From the NCBI GenBank assembly GCA_964500445.1, contig CAZCOG010000007.1, positions 104,086 to 168,085 of the forward strand: DNA of 64,000 bases, written 5' to 3'. Numbering within the stretch: position 1 is the stretch's first letter; the number at the start of each line of letters is the position of its first letter. A program made the position numbers and the translations under genes. Below are positions 19,636 through 29,200 of this stretch, one piece after another. Under the pieces are notes generated by a model. The model was not told the origin of the DNA. It did no database searches and was given only the letters and a program-made list of their open reading frames with translations. This stretch comes from Persicitalea sp964500445. Lineage in GTDB: Bacteria; Bacteroidota; Bacteroidia; Cytophagales; Spirosomataceae.

Positions 19636-20850
19636 TTATACAACTACCTCACCTTTTGCAACCGCAGCCTCCGCCTTCCGGTCATTGAACATGATCAAAA
19701 ACAAGACAAGTACCACAGCGGCGATGGCAGCGGGAACCATCCAGATCGACGTCCAGTCTTTGATCCCATCGGTGGTGAAGCGATCCGTTACGATCCCCGA
19801 GAGCTTGGAGCCAATACCCATCCCGATGCCGTAGGTAGCCAGCGTGATGAGACCCTGCGCCTGCGCCTTGATGTTTGGTCCGGCCTTCATATCGGTATAG
19901 ATTTGGCCCGTTACAAAGAAGAAGTCAAAACACACACCGTGTAGCAGAATGGCGATATAAAGCATCCATTCGCCCGATCCGCCGTCACCGTAACCAAACA
20001 GAATAAAGCGCAGGATCCAGGCGACTAGTCCGGCGGCCAGCATCCACTTCACACCTAGTTTTCGGAAGGCCAGTGGTATCAACAGCATAAAGACAAATTC
20101 CGAAGCCTGTCCGAGCGACATTTTGCTTTCTACGTAGGTCATCCCCGAATCGGTGAGCGAAGGGTTGGCCATGGCGTAGTAAAAAGAAAGCGGAATGCAA
20201 ATGGCGATAGAAGCCAGAAAGAAAATTACGAACGAACGGCTCTTGAAAAGTACAAAGGAATCGGCTCCCAGAATTTGGGCGAAGGTGGCTTTTCCAGATG
20301 CGGTGGGTGGGGTGTCAGGTAGTGTAAATGAGAATAGTCCCAGCACAACTGCCGAAGCCATGGCGAGTTGGAAAATCATGACGTTGTCGCCGATATTCAT
20401 AAAGCCTACGATATTCGTCACCACGATCCAGGCTACCGTACCCATTACCCGGATAGCCGGGAAATCCTGCTCCGGATTGTTCATCTGCCGCATGGCAATC
20501 GAGGTGGTAAGGGAAATACAGGGCGCAAAAGACAGGCAGTAGCCCAGCATGACCCAGAAGAATGTCCCGGCATCCTGGATTTGCGTGATGTAGAAGAGAA
20601 TAGCGGCCCCGATCAGATTAAGTACACCTAGTACTTTTTGGGCAGCAAAGTAGCGGTCGGCGATCATCCCAACGAAAAACGGCGCAATGAGCATGGCCAG
20701 CGAAAAGGCGGTGTAAGCATTACCTACCTGGTCGCCCGTGGCGTTGAGTTGGGTAAACAGGTACTTGCTCATTTGGCCATACCATGCACCCCAGACGAAG
20801 AACTGCATGAACATCATAGCCATCAATTGATAACGAACGGTACTTTTCAT
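19636..20850 (-). CDS. MFS transporter, nucleoside:H+ symporter (NupG)-like
   Basis: 404 residues with about 12 predicted membrane helices. The N-terminus, MQFFVWGAWYGQMSKYLF, and the loop FFVGMIADRYFAAQKVLG match the nucleoside:H+ symporter branch of the major facilitator superfamily; the conserved GxxADRY-type loop after helix 2 is clear. It would import small hydrophilic solutes across the inner membrane with protons. Its place between a DUF2264 gene and a sulfatase suggests the natural cargo may be a sugar or desulfated oligosaccharide rather than a nucleoside, but that is inference. The tail ends KAEAAVAKGEVVV. The gene is preceded by an ATTCAT-type repeat. Confidence 0.87.
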   Translation of the reverse strand: MKSTVRYQLMAMMFMQFFVWGAWYGQMSKYLFTQLNATGDQVGNAYTAFSLAMLIAPFFVGMIADRYFAAQKVLGVLNLIGAAILFYITQIQDAGTFFWVMLGYCLSFAPCISLTTSIAMRQMNNPEQDFPAIRVMGTVAWIVVTNIVGFMNIGDNVMIFQLAMASAVVLGLFSFTLPDTPPTASGKATFAQILGADSFVLFKSRSFVIFFLASIAICIPLSFYYAMANPSLTDSGMTYVESKMSLGQASEFVFMLLIPLAFRKLGVKWMLAAGLVAWILRFILFGYGDGGSGEWMLYIAILLHGVCFDFFFVTGQIYTDMKAGPNIKAQAQGLITLATYGIGMGIGSKLSGIVTDRFTTDGIKDWTSIWMVPAAIAAVVLVLFLIMFNDRKAEAAVAKGEVVV

Positions 20851-20854
20851 TTAA

Positions 20855-20894
20855 GAATGAGTAGTGAATGAGGAATGTTGAGTGATGAATGATG
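20855..20894. repeat. ATTCAT-type intergenic repeat (copy 2)
   Basis: The plus strand carries degenerate GAATGA/GATGAATGATG units just 5' of the MFS gene start (minus strand), within the 96-bp gap after the DUF2264 gene. It is the longest of the three copies in the window. Confidence 0.5.
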
Positions 20895-20946
20895 CTTTTT
20901 TTTGCTGAAAGCCTTTGTCAGGCTGAGCGTTGTCGAAGCCCGAATG

Positions 20947-22155
20947 CTAATATAATGCGTGATCGGTGGGAATATCCACGCTGCCCCAAACCTTTTTGGC
21001 GGTCCAGTCGGCGGCGGGGGCGGCCCAGAACGGATCACTGGCGGGTAATCCCAAAGGCAGCAGCACCGTGGCGCAAAGATAAAGGCTTCCGGTAGAAATA
21101 TAGGTTTCGCCGATGGCGGGTTGGTGGCCGTGGACACCGATTTGCAGCCATCCTTTGGCGTCGTAGGTTTCGGGACTTTCCGTAGTGCGCTGAATCACCG
21201 CCGTGAGCGCCGAGCGAACCTGCGCAGGGACTACCTCTTTCGGGAGTTTTTGGACCAATACCATATTCGCCAGATGCTGAAAAGCTCCGGCCCGGTAGGC
21301 AATGGAACGCCCGATAATCGGGAAAGTACCTTCCGGCGAAATGAGCCTCTCCTGGATGGCAGCGTAGCGGATCGCCCGCTTCGTCACGTCTTCCGCCATT
21401 CTTTCGTACACCTTTTCTTTGGGTACTATGGCTTCCAGAATATCGTACAAATAAGGCTGAATGACGTAGCTATTGTAATAGTCCCAGTGAAAATTGGGGC
21501 CATCACCGTAAATCCCGTCGCCCTTGTACCACTGCTCGTGCTGCCGCAGGGCGTAGTCGATGCGCATCCGGTCGTATTCGTAGCCGTATTTGGCAAAAAA
21601 GGTCTCGATCATCGCGCTGAACAACAGCCAGTTGTTGAAGCCCGGCCTGATGACTCGACTACTCAAAAACGCCTTGACTACATTCTCTTTCACGGAAGCG
21701 GGTGCTGCTTCCCAAAGCTTCGGAGCGCGGATAAGGCCGTCGGCCAGAAAAGAAGCATCTACCACCGGTTGCCCTCCTTTATTGTAGTTCAGGAAATCTT
21801 TGGCCTGGGGATTGGAGGCATTATCGAGGGCTTTCAGACTGAGAGCAAAGTACTTGTCTCTTAATTGCTTCTCCGCCGGATCTGAAAACTCAGTTTGGTT
21901 TAGCCACGGACTGATTCCCGCCATGAGGCGACCAAAAGCTTCGAGGTGCGTGTACTCAGGTCGATCTTTGGTTTTTCCTTCGACAGGCATGTTGGCTTTT
22001 AAAGTATCATTAGCCAGATTTTCAAGGACTGGTTTTGCCAGTTTATCCAGATAATTCAGCCAGGTTTGGCGGTCGCTTGGCGCAGGGGGCGCAAAATTGC
22101 CGAACGCAGCCACGCCGGTTAGCCCCAGGGATTTGATAAATGGTCTTCTAGTCAT
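20947..22155 (-). CDS. DUF2264 domain protein, exported (probable uronate-glycan-active hydrolase)
   Basis: 402 residues. The N-terminus TRRPFIKSLGLTGVAAFG has a twin-arginine motif (RRPFIK, residues 3-8) before a hydrophobic stretch, so Tat export of a folded protein is likely. The DUF2264 core begins at WLNYLDKLAKPVLENLA and includes EAFGRLMAGISPWLN, NWLLFSAMIETFFAKYG and YGDGPNFHWDYYNSYVIQPY, all (alpha/alpha) toroid features seen in uronyl-hydrolase-like proteins. I recall DUF2264 proteins being placed in a glycoside hydrolase family active on glucuronides, but cannot check it here. It starts 5 bp after the fbp stop, so the two are almost certainly co-transcribed. Confidence 0.85.
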   Translation of the reverse strand: MTRRPFIKSLGLTGVAAFGNFAPPAPSDRQTWLNYLDKLAKPVLENLANDTLKANMPVEGKTKDRPEYTHLEAFGRLMAGISPWLNQTEFSDPAEKQLRDKYFALSLKALDNASNPQAKDFLNYNKGGQPVVDASFLADGLIRAPKLWEAAPASVKENVVKAFLSSRVIRPGFNNWLLFSAMIETFFAKYGYEYDRMRIDYALRQHEQWYKGDGIYGDGPNFHWDYYNSYVIQPYLYDILEAIVPKEKVYERMAEDVTKRAIRYAAIQERLISPEGTFPIIGRSIAYRAGAFQHLANMVLVQKLPKEVVPAQVRSALTAVIQRTTESPETYDAKGWLQIGVHGHQPAIGETYISTGSLYLCATVLLPLGLPASDPFWAAPAADWTAKKVWGSVDIPTDHALY

Positions 22156-22160
22156 GTTCG

Positions 22161-23168
22161 TTAAAAATGTTCCATCAATTCTTCCACCATCTCCGGCGCA
22201 CCAATATAAAAAGGCGTCCGCTGGTGCATGGAGGTGGGTTTAATATTTAGAATGGCTTCCGTATCGTTCACCGCCAGGCAACCCGTGACGCCCGCGATGA
22301 AAGCCAGCGGGTAGCATTCATAAAGTAGGCGAAGTTTGCCGTCAGGAGTTTTCGGTGTAGGAGGGTAAAGATATATCCCACCCTTCAACAAATTACGGTG
22401 AAAGTCTGCCACCAGCGATCCGATGTAACGGGCGGAGTACCGCCGCTCCCGGCAGGAGGCCAGGTACTTTTGGATCGGTTCATTGAAATCATTCAGGTTG
22501 CCGTCGTTGTAAGAATAAATGTTGCCGTTTTTGGGACTTTTTATATCGGGGTGCGAAAGAATGAATTCGCCAAGGGAAGCATCGTAGGTAAAGCCATTGA
22601 CACTGTGTCCGGTAGTATAAACCAGCATCGTAGAAGATCCGAACAGTATATAGCCCGCCGCTACCTGCTCCTGACCTCCCTGCATGAAATCATCGACTGT
22701 GGGCTCGGTACCGATTGCCGTCACGCGACGGTAAATTGAGAAAATAGTACCGATAGAAACATTGACGTCGATGTTGGAAGATCCGTCGAGGGGATCGATG
22801 GCGATCACGTACTTTCCCTTATTGTTTCCGGTAAAAATAATTCCCTCCTCCTCTTCCGAAATCAGGGCACATACCTCACCGCCGTTGGTAAGCGCGCGAC
22901 GGAAGCGTACATCCGCTATCGCATCCAACTTTTGCTGATTTTCTCCCTGAACGTTCTGCTGGCCCATTTCTCCGGTCAGGTCAATAAGACCGGCGCGGTT
23001 GACTTCGCGGTGAACGATTTTGCCCGCCAGAGCAATGTCGCGCAGCAACTGGGAAAGTTCGCCAGTTGCAAACGCAAAGGCATACTGGCGGTGCATGATG
23101 TACCGGTCGAGCGTCGTGCCGACGGGCAGCACCATCGGGTGCGGAGTATTCTCTTTCTGATTGAGCAT
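22161..23168 (-). CDS. fbp: Class I fructose-1,6-bisphosphatase
   Basis: 335 residues, normal for the family. Visible signatures are ALISEEEEG (metal-binding acidic loop), the Li+-sensitive phosphatase motif DPLDGSSN at 125-132 followed by IDVNVSIGTIFSIYRR, ARYIGSLVADFHRNLLKGGIYLYP (substrate site) and CLAVNDTEAILNIKPTSMHQRTPFYIG at the C-terminus. It dephosphorylates fructose-1,6-bisphosphate in the cytoplasm, the irreversible gluconeogenic step. It is first in a minus-strand run with DUF2264 (5-bp gap), the MFS transporter and a sulfatase, an unusual setting that ties a central enzyme to glycan use. It is divergent from the DUF4198 gene, with a 170-bp shared upstream region. Confidence 0.96.
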   Translation of the reverse strand: MLNQKENTPHPMVLPVGTTLDRYIMHRQYAFAFATGELSQLLRDIALAGKIVHREVNRAGLIDLTGEMGQQNVQGENQQKLDAIADVRFRRALTNGGEVCALISEEEEGIIFTGNNKGKYVIAIDPLDGSSNIDVNVSIGTIFSIYRRVTAIGTEPTVDDFMQGGQEQVAAGYILFGSSTMLVYTTGHSVNGFTYDASLGEFILSHPDIKSPKNGNIYSYNDGNLNDFNEPIQKYLASCRERRYSARYIGSLVADFHRNLLKGGIYLYPPTPKTPDGKLRLLYECYPLAFIAGVTGCLAVNDTEAILNIKPTSMHQRTPFYIGAPEMVEELMEHF

Positions 23169-23338
23169 GGCTTGACGCTTCGCGGCGAGACTTGATAAAA
23201 CGACAACGAAAATTGATTCGCCCTCAGGTGGCGCTAAATATATCGGGTATTAAAGTCATATTTGCTTCCTAAGTACTGCTTTCGGGATGATAATTCTGTC
23301 ATCTTCTTTATATTCACCCTTCAAAACAACTTTTTCTT

Positions 23339-24148
23339 ATGAAAATACGAATAATCGCAGTACTCCTCCTCACAACCATATCTGTGGCGTTGGCGCACGA
23401 ATTTTGGATTTCTCCTGAAAACTTTTTTCCCAATTTAGGTGAGAAATTGGTTTGGAAAATTCAGGTAGGGGAAGATTATACGGGCGAACACTGGGGCGGT
23501 GGGAGCCGGCGAGTCGAGAGGCTGCGGTTGTTCACAGCGAAGGGCCAGGAAGATCTGACAAGTACTATTCAACAAAGTGATGAACAAGTGGAGGCCCCCT
23601 CTTTTACTATCGGCGAAGCCGGAACTCAAATGTTGGTGCTGGAAACCAATAACTCCTTTATTGAACTGGAACCCGATAAATTTGAGGCGTACCTGAAAGA
23701 AGACGGACTTACCGCCGCGCTGGATTATCGGCAGAAAAACCAAGAGCAACAGAAAATAGGCCGAGAGTTTTACCGTCGTTGCGCCAAGACTATCATTCAG
23801 GTTGGCGCGGCTACCAACGACCTGCCCACCAAACCGACGGGCGTGGATCTTGACATTATCCCCCTACAAAATCCTTACGCCCTGAAACCCAACTCCTCAC
23901 TCTCTTGCCGTATTCTGTTCGAAAAGAAACCTTTGGCCAATGCTATGGTGCGCTGCTGGCGGCGCGTAAATGGTAAGACGGAAGTTGAGTTCCAGCAAAC
24001 CGATTCAAAAGGGGAGGCTACTTTCAACCTGACCAAGAAGGGAAAGGCCGCGTATATGCTCAGCAGCGTTCATATGGTGCGGCTATCGGGCAACGATAAA
24101 GCAGATTGGCAGAGTTTGTGGGGGAGTGTGACGTTCGGGATGCGGTAA
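23339..24148 (+). CDS. DUF4198 domain protein (exported)
   Basis: 269 residues with a Sec signal peptide cleaved after VALA, leaving HEFWISPENFFPNLGEKLVWKIQVGEDYTGEHWGG. This N-terminal HEFW(I/L)xP motif, with the invariant His at the mature N-terminus, defines DUF4198, a periplasmic beta-sandwich family often near nickel or cobalt uptake genes. No such transporter is in the window. The C-terminal half has a carboxypeptidase-regulatory-like segment (MVRCWRRVNGKTEVEFQQTDSKGEATFNL). It is convergent with the DUF1080 gene 8 bp away. Function unknown; the N-terminal His suggests metal binding. Confidence 0.85.
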   Translation: MKIRIIAVLLLTTISVALAHEFWISPENFFPNLGEKLVWKIQVGEDYTGEHWGGGSRRVERLRLFTAKGQEDLTSTIQQSDEQVEAPSFTIGEAGTQMLVLETNNSFIELEPDKFEAYLKEDGLTAALDYRQKNQEQQKIGREFYRRCAKTIIQVGAATNDLPTKPTGVDLDIIPLQNPYALKPNSSLSCRILFEKKPLANAMVRCWRRVNGKTEVEFQQTDSKGEATFNLTKKGKAAYMLSSVHMVRLSGNDKADWQSLWGSVTFGMR

Positions 24149-24156
24149 GAGGTACT

Positions 24157-24882
24157 TCAATCCACCAGAGGTGCGGTCTGCGCTACCGAAGTTACTCCCG
24201 GGGGTAGTTCCAGAATCCTGATGTTGCGGAAGTGAATTTCGGCTCCTTCGGCTTCCAGGCAGATATAACCCTTTTTGCGTTCTGAAGCCCGCAGCCCGTT
24301 CACGAACTTCCCATTGACGGATAACTTTACCGTACCGTCCACGCACACAACTACGTATTTGTTCCACTCCCCCTTACCGCGGCAGCGCTTTTCCAGAGAC
24401 TTGCTTCGGATGCCGCGCGGGTTGTCCGGGATGGCGGTCATGCCCATCGTCGGGAATAACTCTCCGTGGACGTAGGCATCGGTTTGGTTATGAATAACGG
24501 CCCATTGTAGTTCCAGCATCTGAACTTCGATGGCTTTGGTGAGCGGATTGTCGCCGAATTGCGTTCCTTCACTCCACACGAATACACCGGAGTTGCCCCC
24601 GGCTTCCATGTGTTTCCATTCTATTTCCAGGATAAAATTTTCGTATTGCCGGTCCGTGCGCATCACACCTATCGGCTTTCCAGTGCTAACAAGTACCCCT
24701 TTTTTTACTTTCCAGGTGTCTTCGGCGGTGTTTACGTTTACCCAGCCATTCAGGTTCTTGCCGTTGAATAGTCGTCTGAATGACAGTGCGTCGAATTCCG
24801 ATTGGCCGAAAACCTCTGCCGTTGCCAGCAGGATTGAGCTCACTAGTAGTGCGACTCTGATCGCCTGAATTGAATAGGGCAT
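24157..24882 (-). CDS. DUF1080 (3-keto-disaccharide hydrolase-like) domain protein
   Basis: The open frame extends upstream to 24993, but ATG 24882 gives a standard Sec signal peptide (MPYSIQAIRVALLVSSILLA, cleavage after VFGQ) and is preferred; 241 residues. The domain shows RRLFNGKNLNGWVNVN, ENFILEIEWKHMEAGGNSGVFVW, IEVQMLE and the C-terminal EIHFRNIRILEL, the concanavalin-like jelly roll of DUF1080. Some members hydrolyze 3-keto-glycosides, a route for breaking glycosidic bonds after oxidation. No 3-dehydrogenase partner is in the window. It is a single gene between DUF4198 (convergent) and the sigma factor (divergent), probably periplasmic. Confidence 0.88.
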   Translation of the reverse strand: MPYSIQAIRVALLVSSILLATAEVFGQSEFDALSFRRLFNGKNLNGWVNVNTAEDTWKVKKGVLVSTGKPIGVMRTDRQYENFILEIEWKHMEAGGNSGVFVWSEGTQFGDNPLTKAIEVQMLELQWAVIHNQTDAYVHGELFPTMGMTAIPDNPRGIRSKSLEKRCRGKGEWNKYVVVCVDGTVKLSVNGKFVNGLRASERKKGYICLEAEGAEIHFRNIRILELPPGVTSVAQTAPLVD

Positions 24883-25086
24883 AGCGGATTTTGTAGTTGG
24901 GCTGAGAAGGCCAATGATGAGATGTTGACAGAAAGGTGATTTTTTTAAGAGGGAGTAAGACCCAGTGGTTGTTCCCTTTGTTTGGTTAGTCAAACTTCTG
25001 AAATAAAGGAGAAGTTGGTCGCCTTATTACTGATTAGTAATTTGTCCATGCTGCCAATGTTTAAAAGTTTAAGTCAACTTTTTAAT

Positions 25087-25683
25087 ATGCCAACAACGAA
25101 TGATCTTTTCCAAGGCCAGGAGAATTCGGGGGAGTCTGACAGAAAACTTTGGCGCGAAATGCTCGGGGGGGACATCGCAGCATTCGAGCGACTGATGCAC
25201 ACCCAGTACCGGTTTTTATTTCATTACGGGCTCAAATTTACTGCCGACCACGGGTTCATCAAAGATTGCATTCAGGATTTATTTTTACACATTTGGGAGC
25301 GTCGTGAAAGTCTCAATGGTGATATCCCTCCCAAGCCTTATCTGATGGCCTCGCTCCGCCGGATGATGAACCGGGCTAGTCAAAAACTTCCATTAATGCT
25401 GGACGCAACGCCACAGCGTTCAGACAACGCTCTGCTACGTATAGAGTTCTCCGTTGAGAGTAGTTACATCAAGCGAGAATCCGCGCGGGTGCTCAGTCAG
25501 AAGCTCAAAACTTTACTCGACGATCTTCCGGTACGCCAAAAGGAGGTCATCTACCTGAAATTTTTCCAGGAACTCAGCCGCTCCCAAATCGCAATGGTAA
25601 TGGACATCACCCCGCAGACTGTCTCAAATATTTTACAGATGGCGCTAAAAAAACTGAAAAAATATTGGGAGGAAGACAATTAA
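25087..25683 (+). CDS. ECF-type RNA polymerase sigma factor (locus A)
   Basis: 198 residues from ATG 25087; ATGs at 25048 and 25057 or TTG 24982 would lengthen it, but this start gives the same length as the paralog at 41447. Region 2 is in FERLMHTQYRFLFHYGLKF with DCIQDLFLHIWERRESL; region 4 is LDDLPVRQKEVIYLKFFQELSRSQIAMVMDITPQTVSNILQMALKKLKKYW, a helix-turn-helix for the -35 element. This is the FecI-like group that in Bacteroidota drives SusC/SusD loci. The next gene (151 bp on) is an 81-residue FecR-like fragment, then SusC1, so it most likely controls locus A. Confidence 0.92.
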   Translation: MPTTNDLFQGQENSGESDRKLWREMLGGDIAAFERLMHTQYRFLFHYGLKFTADHGFIKDCIQDLFLHIWERRESLNGDIPPKPYLMASLRRMMNRASQKLPLMLDATPQRSDNALLRIEFSVESSYIKRESARVLSQKLKTLLDDLPVRQKEVIYLKFFQELSRSQIAMVMDITPQTVSNILQMALKKLKKYWEEDN

Positions 25684-25688
25684 ACGTT

Positions 25689-25700
25689 GCCAGGCCTGGC
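25689..25700. promoter_or_regulatory. 12-bp perfect DNA palindrome between sigma and anti-sigma genes
   Basis: GCCAGGCCTGGC lies 8 bp past the sigma factor stop and is followed by a T-rich tract. As RNA it would have almost no loop, so it is a poor terminator; as DNA it could be a small operator. Confidence 0.3.
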
Positions 25701-25834
25701 TGTTAATTGTTTTATTTCCAATATAATTAAGTACCTCTCTTCTGTTAAATCCAATCTTTTCGAAAAAAAGTTTTAAAAGTAATGGTATTGGTTCTCTGGT
25801 TTCGTCTATATACTAGCAGAAACAATGAAACTGC

Positions 25835-26080
25835 ATGAACCATTACAGTCACTTCTGCATCGAAGACTTCGTTTGGGACGAAGCCTTTCGGCAGTGGATT
25901 TTGGCTCCATCCCGCGAAAACTACCGCATGTGGAGCAATTGGCTGGAAGAGAATCCTGACATGGCCCAAAGAGTACAACTTGCGCGAGAAATAGTGCTGG
26001 CCCTGCATTGCCGGGGGCCAACTCTTACTGACCATGAAGTCAATTTTCAGGTGAAAAAAACCGTAGATCGCCTTTCCTGA
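25835..26080 (+). CDS. Truncated FecR-like protein: isolated N-terminal anti-sigma domain
   Basis: 81 residues. It aligns by eye with the first 80 residues of the full FecR at 42091: M--Y----EDF--DE-FR-W-----RE----W---L-ENP------Q-A, then LT--E----V. That is the cytoplasmic sigma-binding segment of FecR. There is no membrane helix and no periplasmic FecR domain: the frame stops at 26080 and SusC1 starts at 26217, so the rest is absent rather than frameshifted, because 136 bp cannot hold it. Codon use and composition look like its neighbours. It is probably a soluble antagonist or partner of the sigma factor at 25087. Confidence is high that it is a real gene and moderate for its role. Confidence 0.75.
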   Translation: MNHYSHFCIEDFVWDEAFRQWILAPSRENYRMWSNWLEENPDMAQRVQLAREIVLALHCRGPTLTDHEVNFQVKKTVDRLS

Positions 26081-26120
26081 ACTACACCACTAAAACTTCT
26101 TTTAACCAGTTAATTTCCTG

Positions 26121-26130
26121 TGCCTATGTA
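26121..26130 (+). promoter_or_regulatory. Shared 10-mer TGCCTATGTA in the susC1 leader
   Basis: TGCCTATGTA followed by an A-rich tract lies 96 bp before the susC1 ATG. The same 10-mer followed by A-rich DNA lies 144 bp before susC2 (31738-31747). It may be part of a promoter read by the locus sigma factor. The evidence is only the two matches. Confidence 0.3.
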
Positions 26131-26216
26131 AAAATAAAATTATATAACCGATGCGTATTTTTTAGCATACTTACGCAATCTGACTTTTTTAGCCCATAAC
26201 CTATAACTCTAAATTC

Positions 26217-29200
26217 ATGATTATGAGAAAACAAGTACTATTTCAAAACGTACTGCAAAAGCTACTCTGCACGGCGGCACTGCCGATCGTGCTGACGCTC
26301 TTTTTGGCGGGAGTAGCTTTGCCGCAAGATGCCATGGCTCAGGACCGGATTGTCAAAGGGGCTGTTACAGAGGCCAATGGTGGTCCACTGCCCGGCGTGA
26401 GTGTAGTGGTAAAGGGAACTACCCGTGGTACCACGACCGACGGCGCGGGAAAGTACCAGCTAAGTGTTCCTAACGAAAATACGACTTTGGTTTTCAGCTT
26501 TGTGGGCTACGGGTCCAAAGAAATGGTAGTGGGAAACCAAAGTACCATTGATATGAATCTGACCGCTGAAGACAAAGTACTCAACGAGGTCGTTGTGGTT
26601 GGTTATGGTACCCAGCAGAAGGTGAACCTGACCGGGGCGGTGGGCGTGGCCGATGCCAAGCGTCTGGAAAACCGCCCGATTGCCAATGCTGGTGAGGGTT
26701 TACAGGGAGTGATTCCCAATCTCAACGTAAGCGTGCGAAATGGCGATCCGGCCCAGGCCACTACTTTCAATATCCGGGGCTACGAGTCCATTAATGGTGG
26801 CTCACCACTCATTCTGGTAGATAATGTACCAATGGACCTCAACCGCATCAACCCCAATGACATCGAAAGCATCAGTGTCCTGAAAGATGCCTCTGCTGCC
26901 GCTGTGTACGGCGCGCGCGCGGCTTTTGGGGTAGTACTTGTTACGACCAAAAGCGGGAAAGCCGGTAAGATTAGCGTCAATTTTGGGTCGCAGTTTTCGC
27001 TGGCTAAGCCAATTTTTAATATGGATGTCGTGACGGACCCCTACGAATTTGCTCTGGCCAGAAATGCAGCGAATGAAAGGACCTTCGGTAACCCCAGCTA
27101 CACCCAGGATATGCTTGATAACTTCAAGCGTTATTCCGATAACCCTATCCCGGCAAATGAGTGGGGTGTAGTGGATGGACGCCTGCAATATTATGGCTAC
27201 AACGACTACCAGAACAAAATCATGACCGACTATGCCCCTACCAATCAGCAGGATATATCTATTTCGGGTGGTAGTGAAAAGTCAAAATTCTTTGTGTCGC
27301 TGGGCAGATTTAGTAAGGATGGCTACCTGAGAATGAACAATGAGAAATTCAAGCGGTATAATCTCCTGGTAAAAGGTGATTTCCAAGTGAATAAATGGTT
27401 GAACCTGAACAACAAGGTTGTATTCAATTCCCAGAACAGCGACAAGCCCCACTTCTACAACTGGGATGTAAATATTAACTCTCTGGCGCGGGTAAATCCC
27501 ATCATGCCTGTTCAGTTTCCCGATCTGGAGTACTACATAACGCCGGGCGACCGTGAGCAGTATTCACAGTTCATTGGTGAATACTTCGGTGGTACCAACT
27601 TCTTTCCTTATTTGAAAGACGGAGGTCGCGAAACCTTTACAAAAAACGACGTCTGGTTGACGCAGGGCGCTACCTTGACACCATTACCCGGCTTGAAGAT
27701 TACCGGAAACTTCTCTTATAACATTTATAACGAGATGTACCAGGATGTGCAGAGTAAAGTCGAAATTGTTGACACGGATTTGCTTGCCAAGAACCCGATC
27801 AGCAACGGATTTAGTGGCGACGACTGGATTGAAAACCGGAACAGATACAACCAATACTATGTACTGAACGCATTTGCCCAGTACGATTTCCAGAACCTGG
27901 GAAGGCACAATATTTCTGCAATGGTTGGATTCAACCAGGAAAGAGGTCTTAATCGGATGGTTTACGCCCAGGCACGGCAATTAATTACACCGCTGGTGAC
28001 CGATCTTAATGCAACTACCGGGGTACAGGTGGCGGACGGTGGCAAGTCGCATGTGTCGCTGCGGGGTGTTTTTTATCGCCTTACCTACAACTATGACGAC
28101 CGCTACCTCCTTGAAGCAAATGGTCGCTACGATGGTACTTCCCGTTTTCCTAAAAACGACCGCTTCGGTTTCTTTCCTTCCTTCTCAGCCGGATGGCGGA
28201 TCAGCAATGAAGGCTTTATGGCGGGCACCAACTCCTGGCTCGATAACCTGAAAATCAGAGCTTCTTATGGTACTTTAGGCAATCAGTTGCTGGGTAGCAA
28301 CTATTACCCCTATGTAGCATCTATGGGTACCGGTCAGTCGCCCTATATGTTCAATGACAGCCGAATTCCATTCGTTTCGGCAGCGGGGTTGGTAAGTCCT
28401 TCGCTTACCTGGGAATCAGTAACTTCTCAAAATCTCGGGATTGACGTTACAATGTTGAAGAGCCGCCTTGACTTCTCGTTTGATGTGTACACCCGCGACA
28501 CCAAGGATATGCTGATGAATGTATCATATCCTGCTATCCTGGGTACTTCGGCTCCAAAAGAAAATGCGGCTGATCTGCGCACCAAAGGCTGGGAACTTTC
28601 TTTGACCTGGCGGGATAAAATCAAAACAAACTGGAGCTACGACGTGACGCTGGCGCTGGCTGATGCTCAGGCAACTATTACGAAGTTCGAGAATCCGTCA
28701 GGAGCCTTGCCGGGTAATGACCGATATTATGTAGGTCAGAAGCTTGGCGAAATCTGGGGATACGAAACCGTGGGGATTTTCCAGACCGACGACGCAGTAG
28801 CCAATGCACCAGATCAAAGCCGGCTAGGAAACGGCTGGCAGGCTGGCGATATTCAATATGCCGATCTGAATGGCGATGGCATCATCAGCCCCGGTAAAAA
28901 TACCCTGGATGATCCGGGTGATCGTAGAATCATTGGGAATAGTACCCCTCGGTATAGTATCGGTATTAACGCCAGTGTAGCCTACAAAAATTTCCGGCTT
29001 ACGGCATTCTTCCAGGGTATTGGCAAAGCCGATTATCTGCCCGGAAATGGCAACTGGAACTGGTTCTATCCGTTCAATGCGGGGCATGTGGAAAAGTACT
29101 TTATTACCGATTCCTGGACCCCCGAAAACCCTGATGCTTACTTCCCTGCTGCCCATATCTCGACCAGTGATAAGAAAAATTTGCAGGGGCAAACGCGCTT

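Noticed and set aside
26152..26177. TGCGTA...TACGCA inverted repeat before susC1 as a riboswitch or operator
   Set aside because: Only 6-bp arms with a 14-nt spacer and no support from the paralogous leader; too weak to claim.
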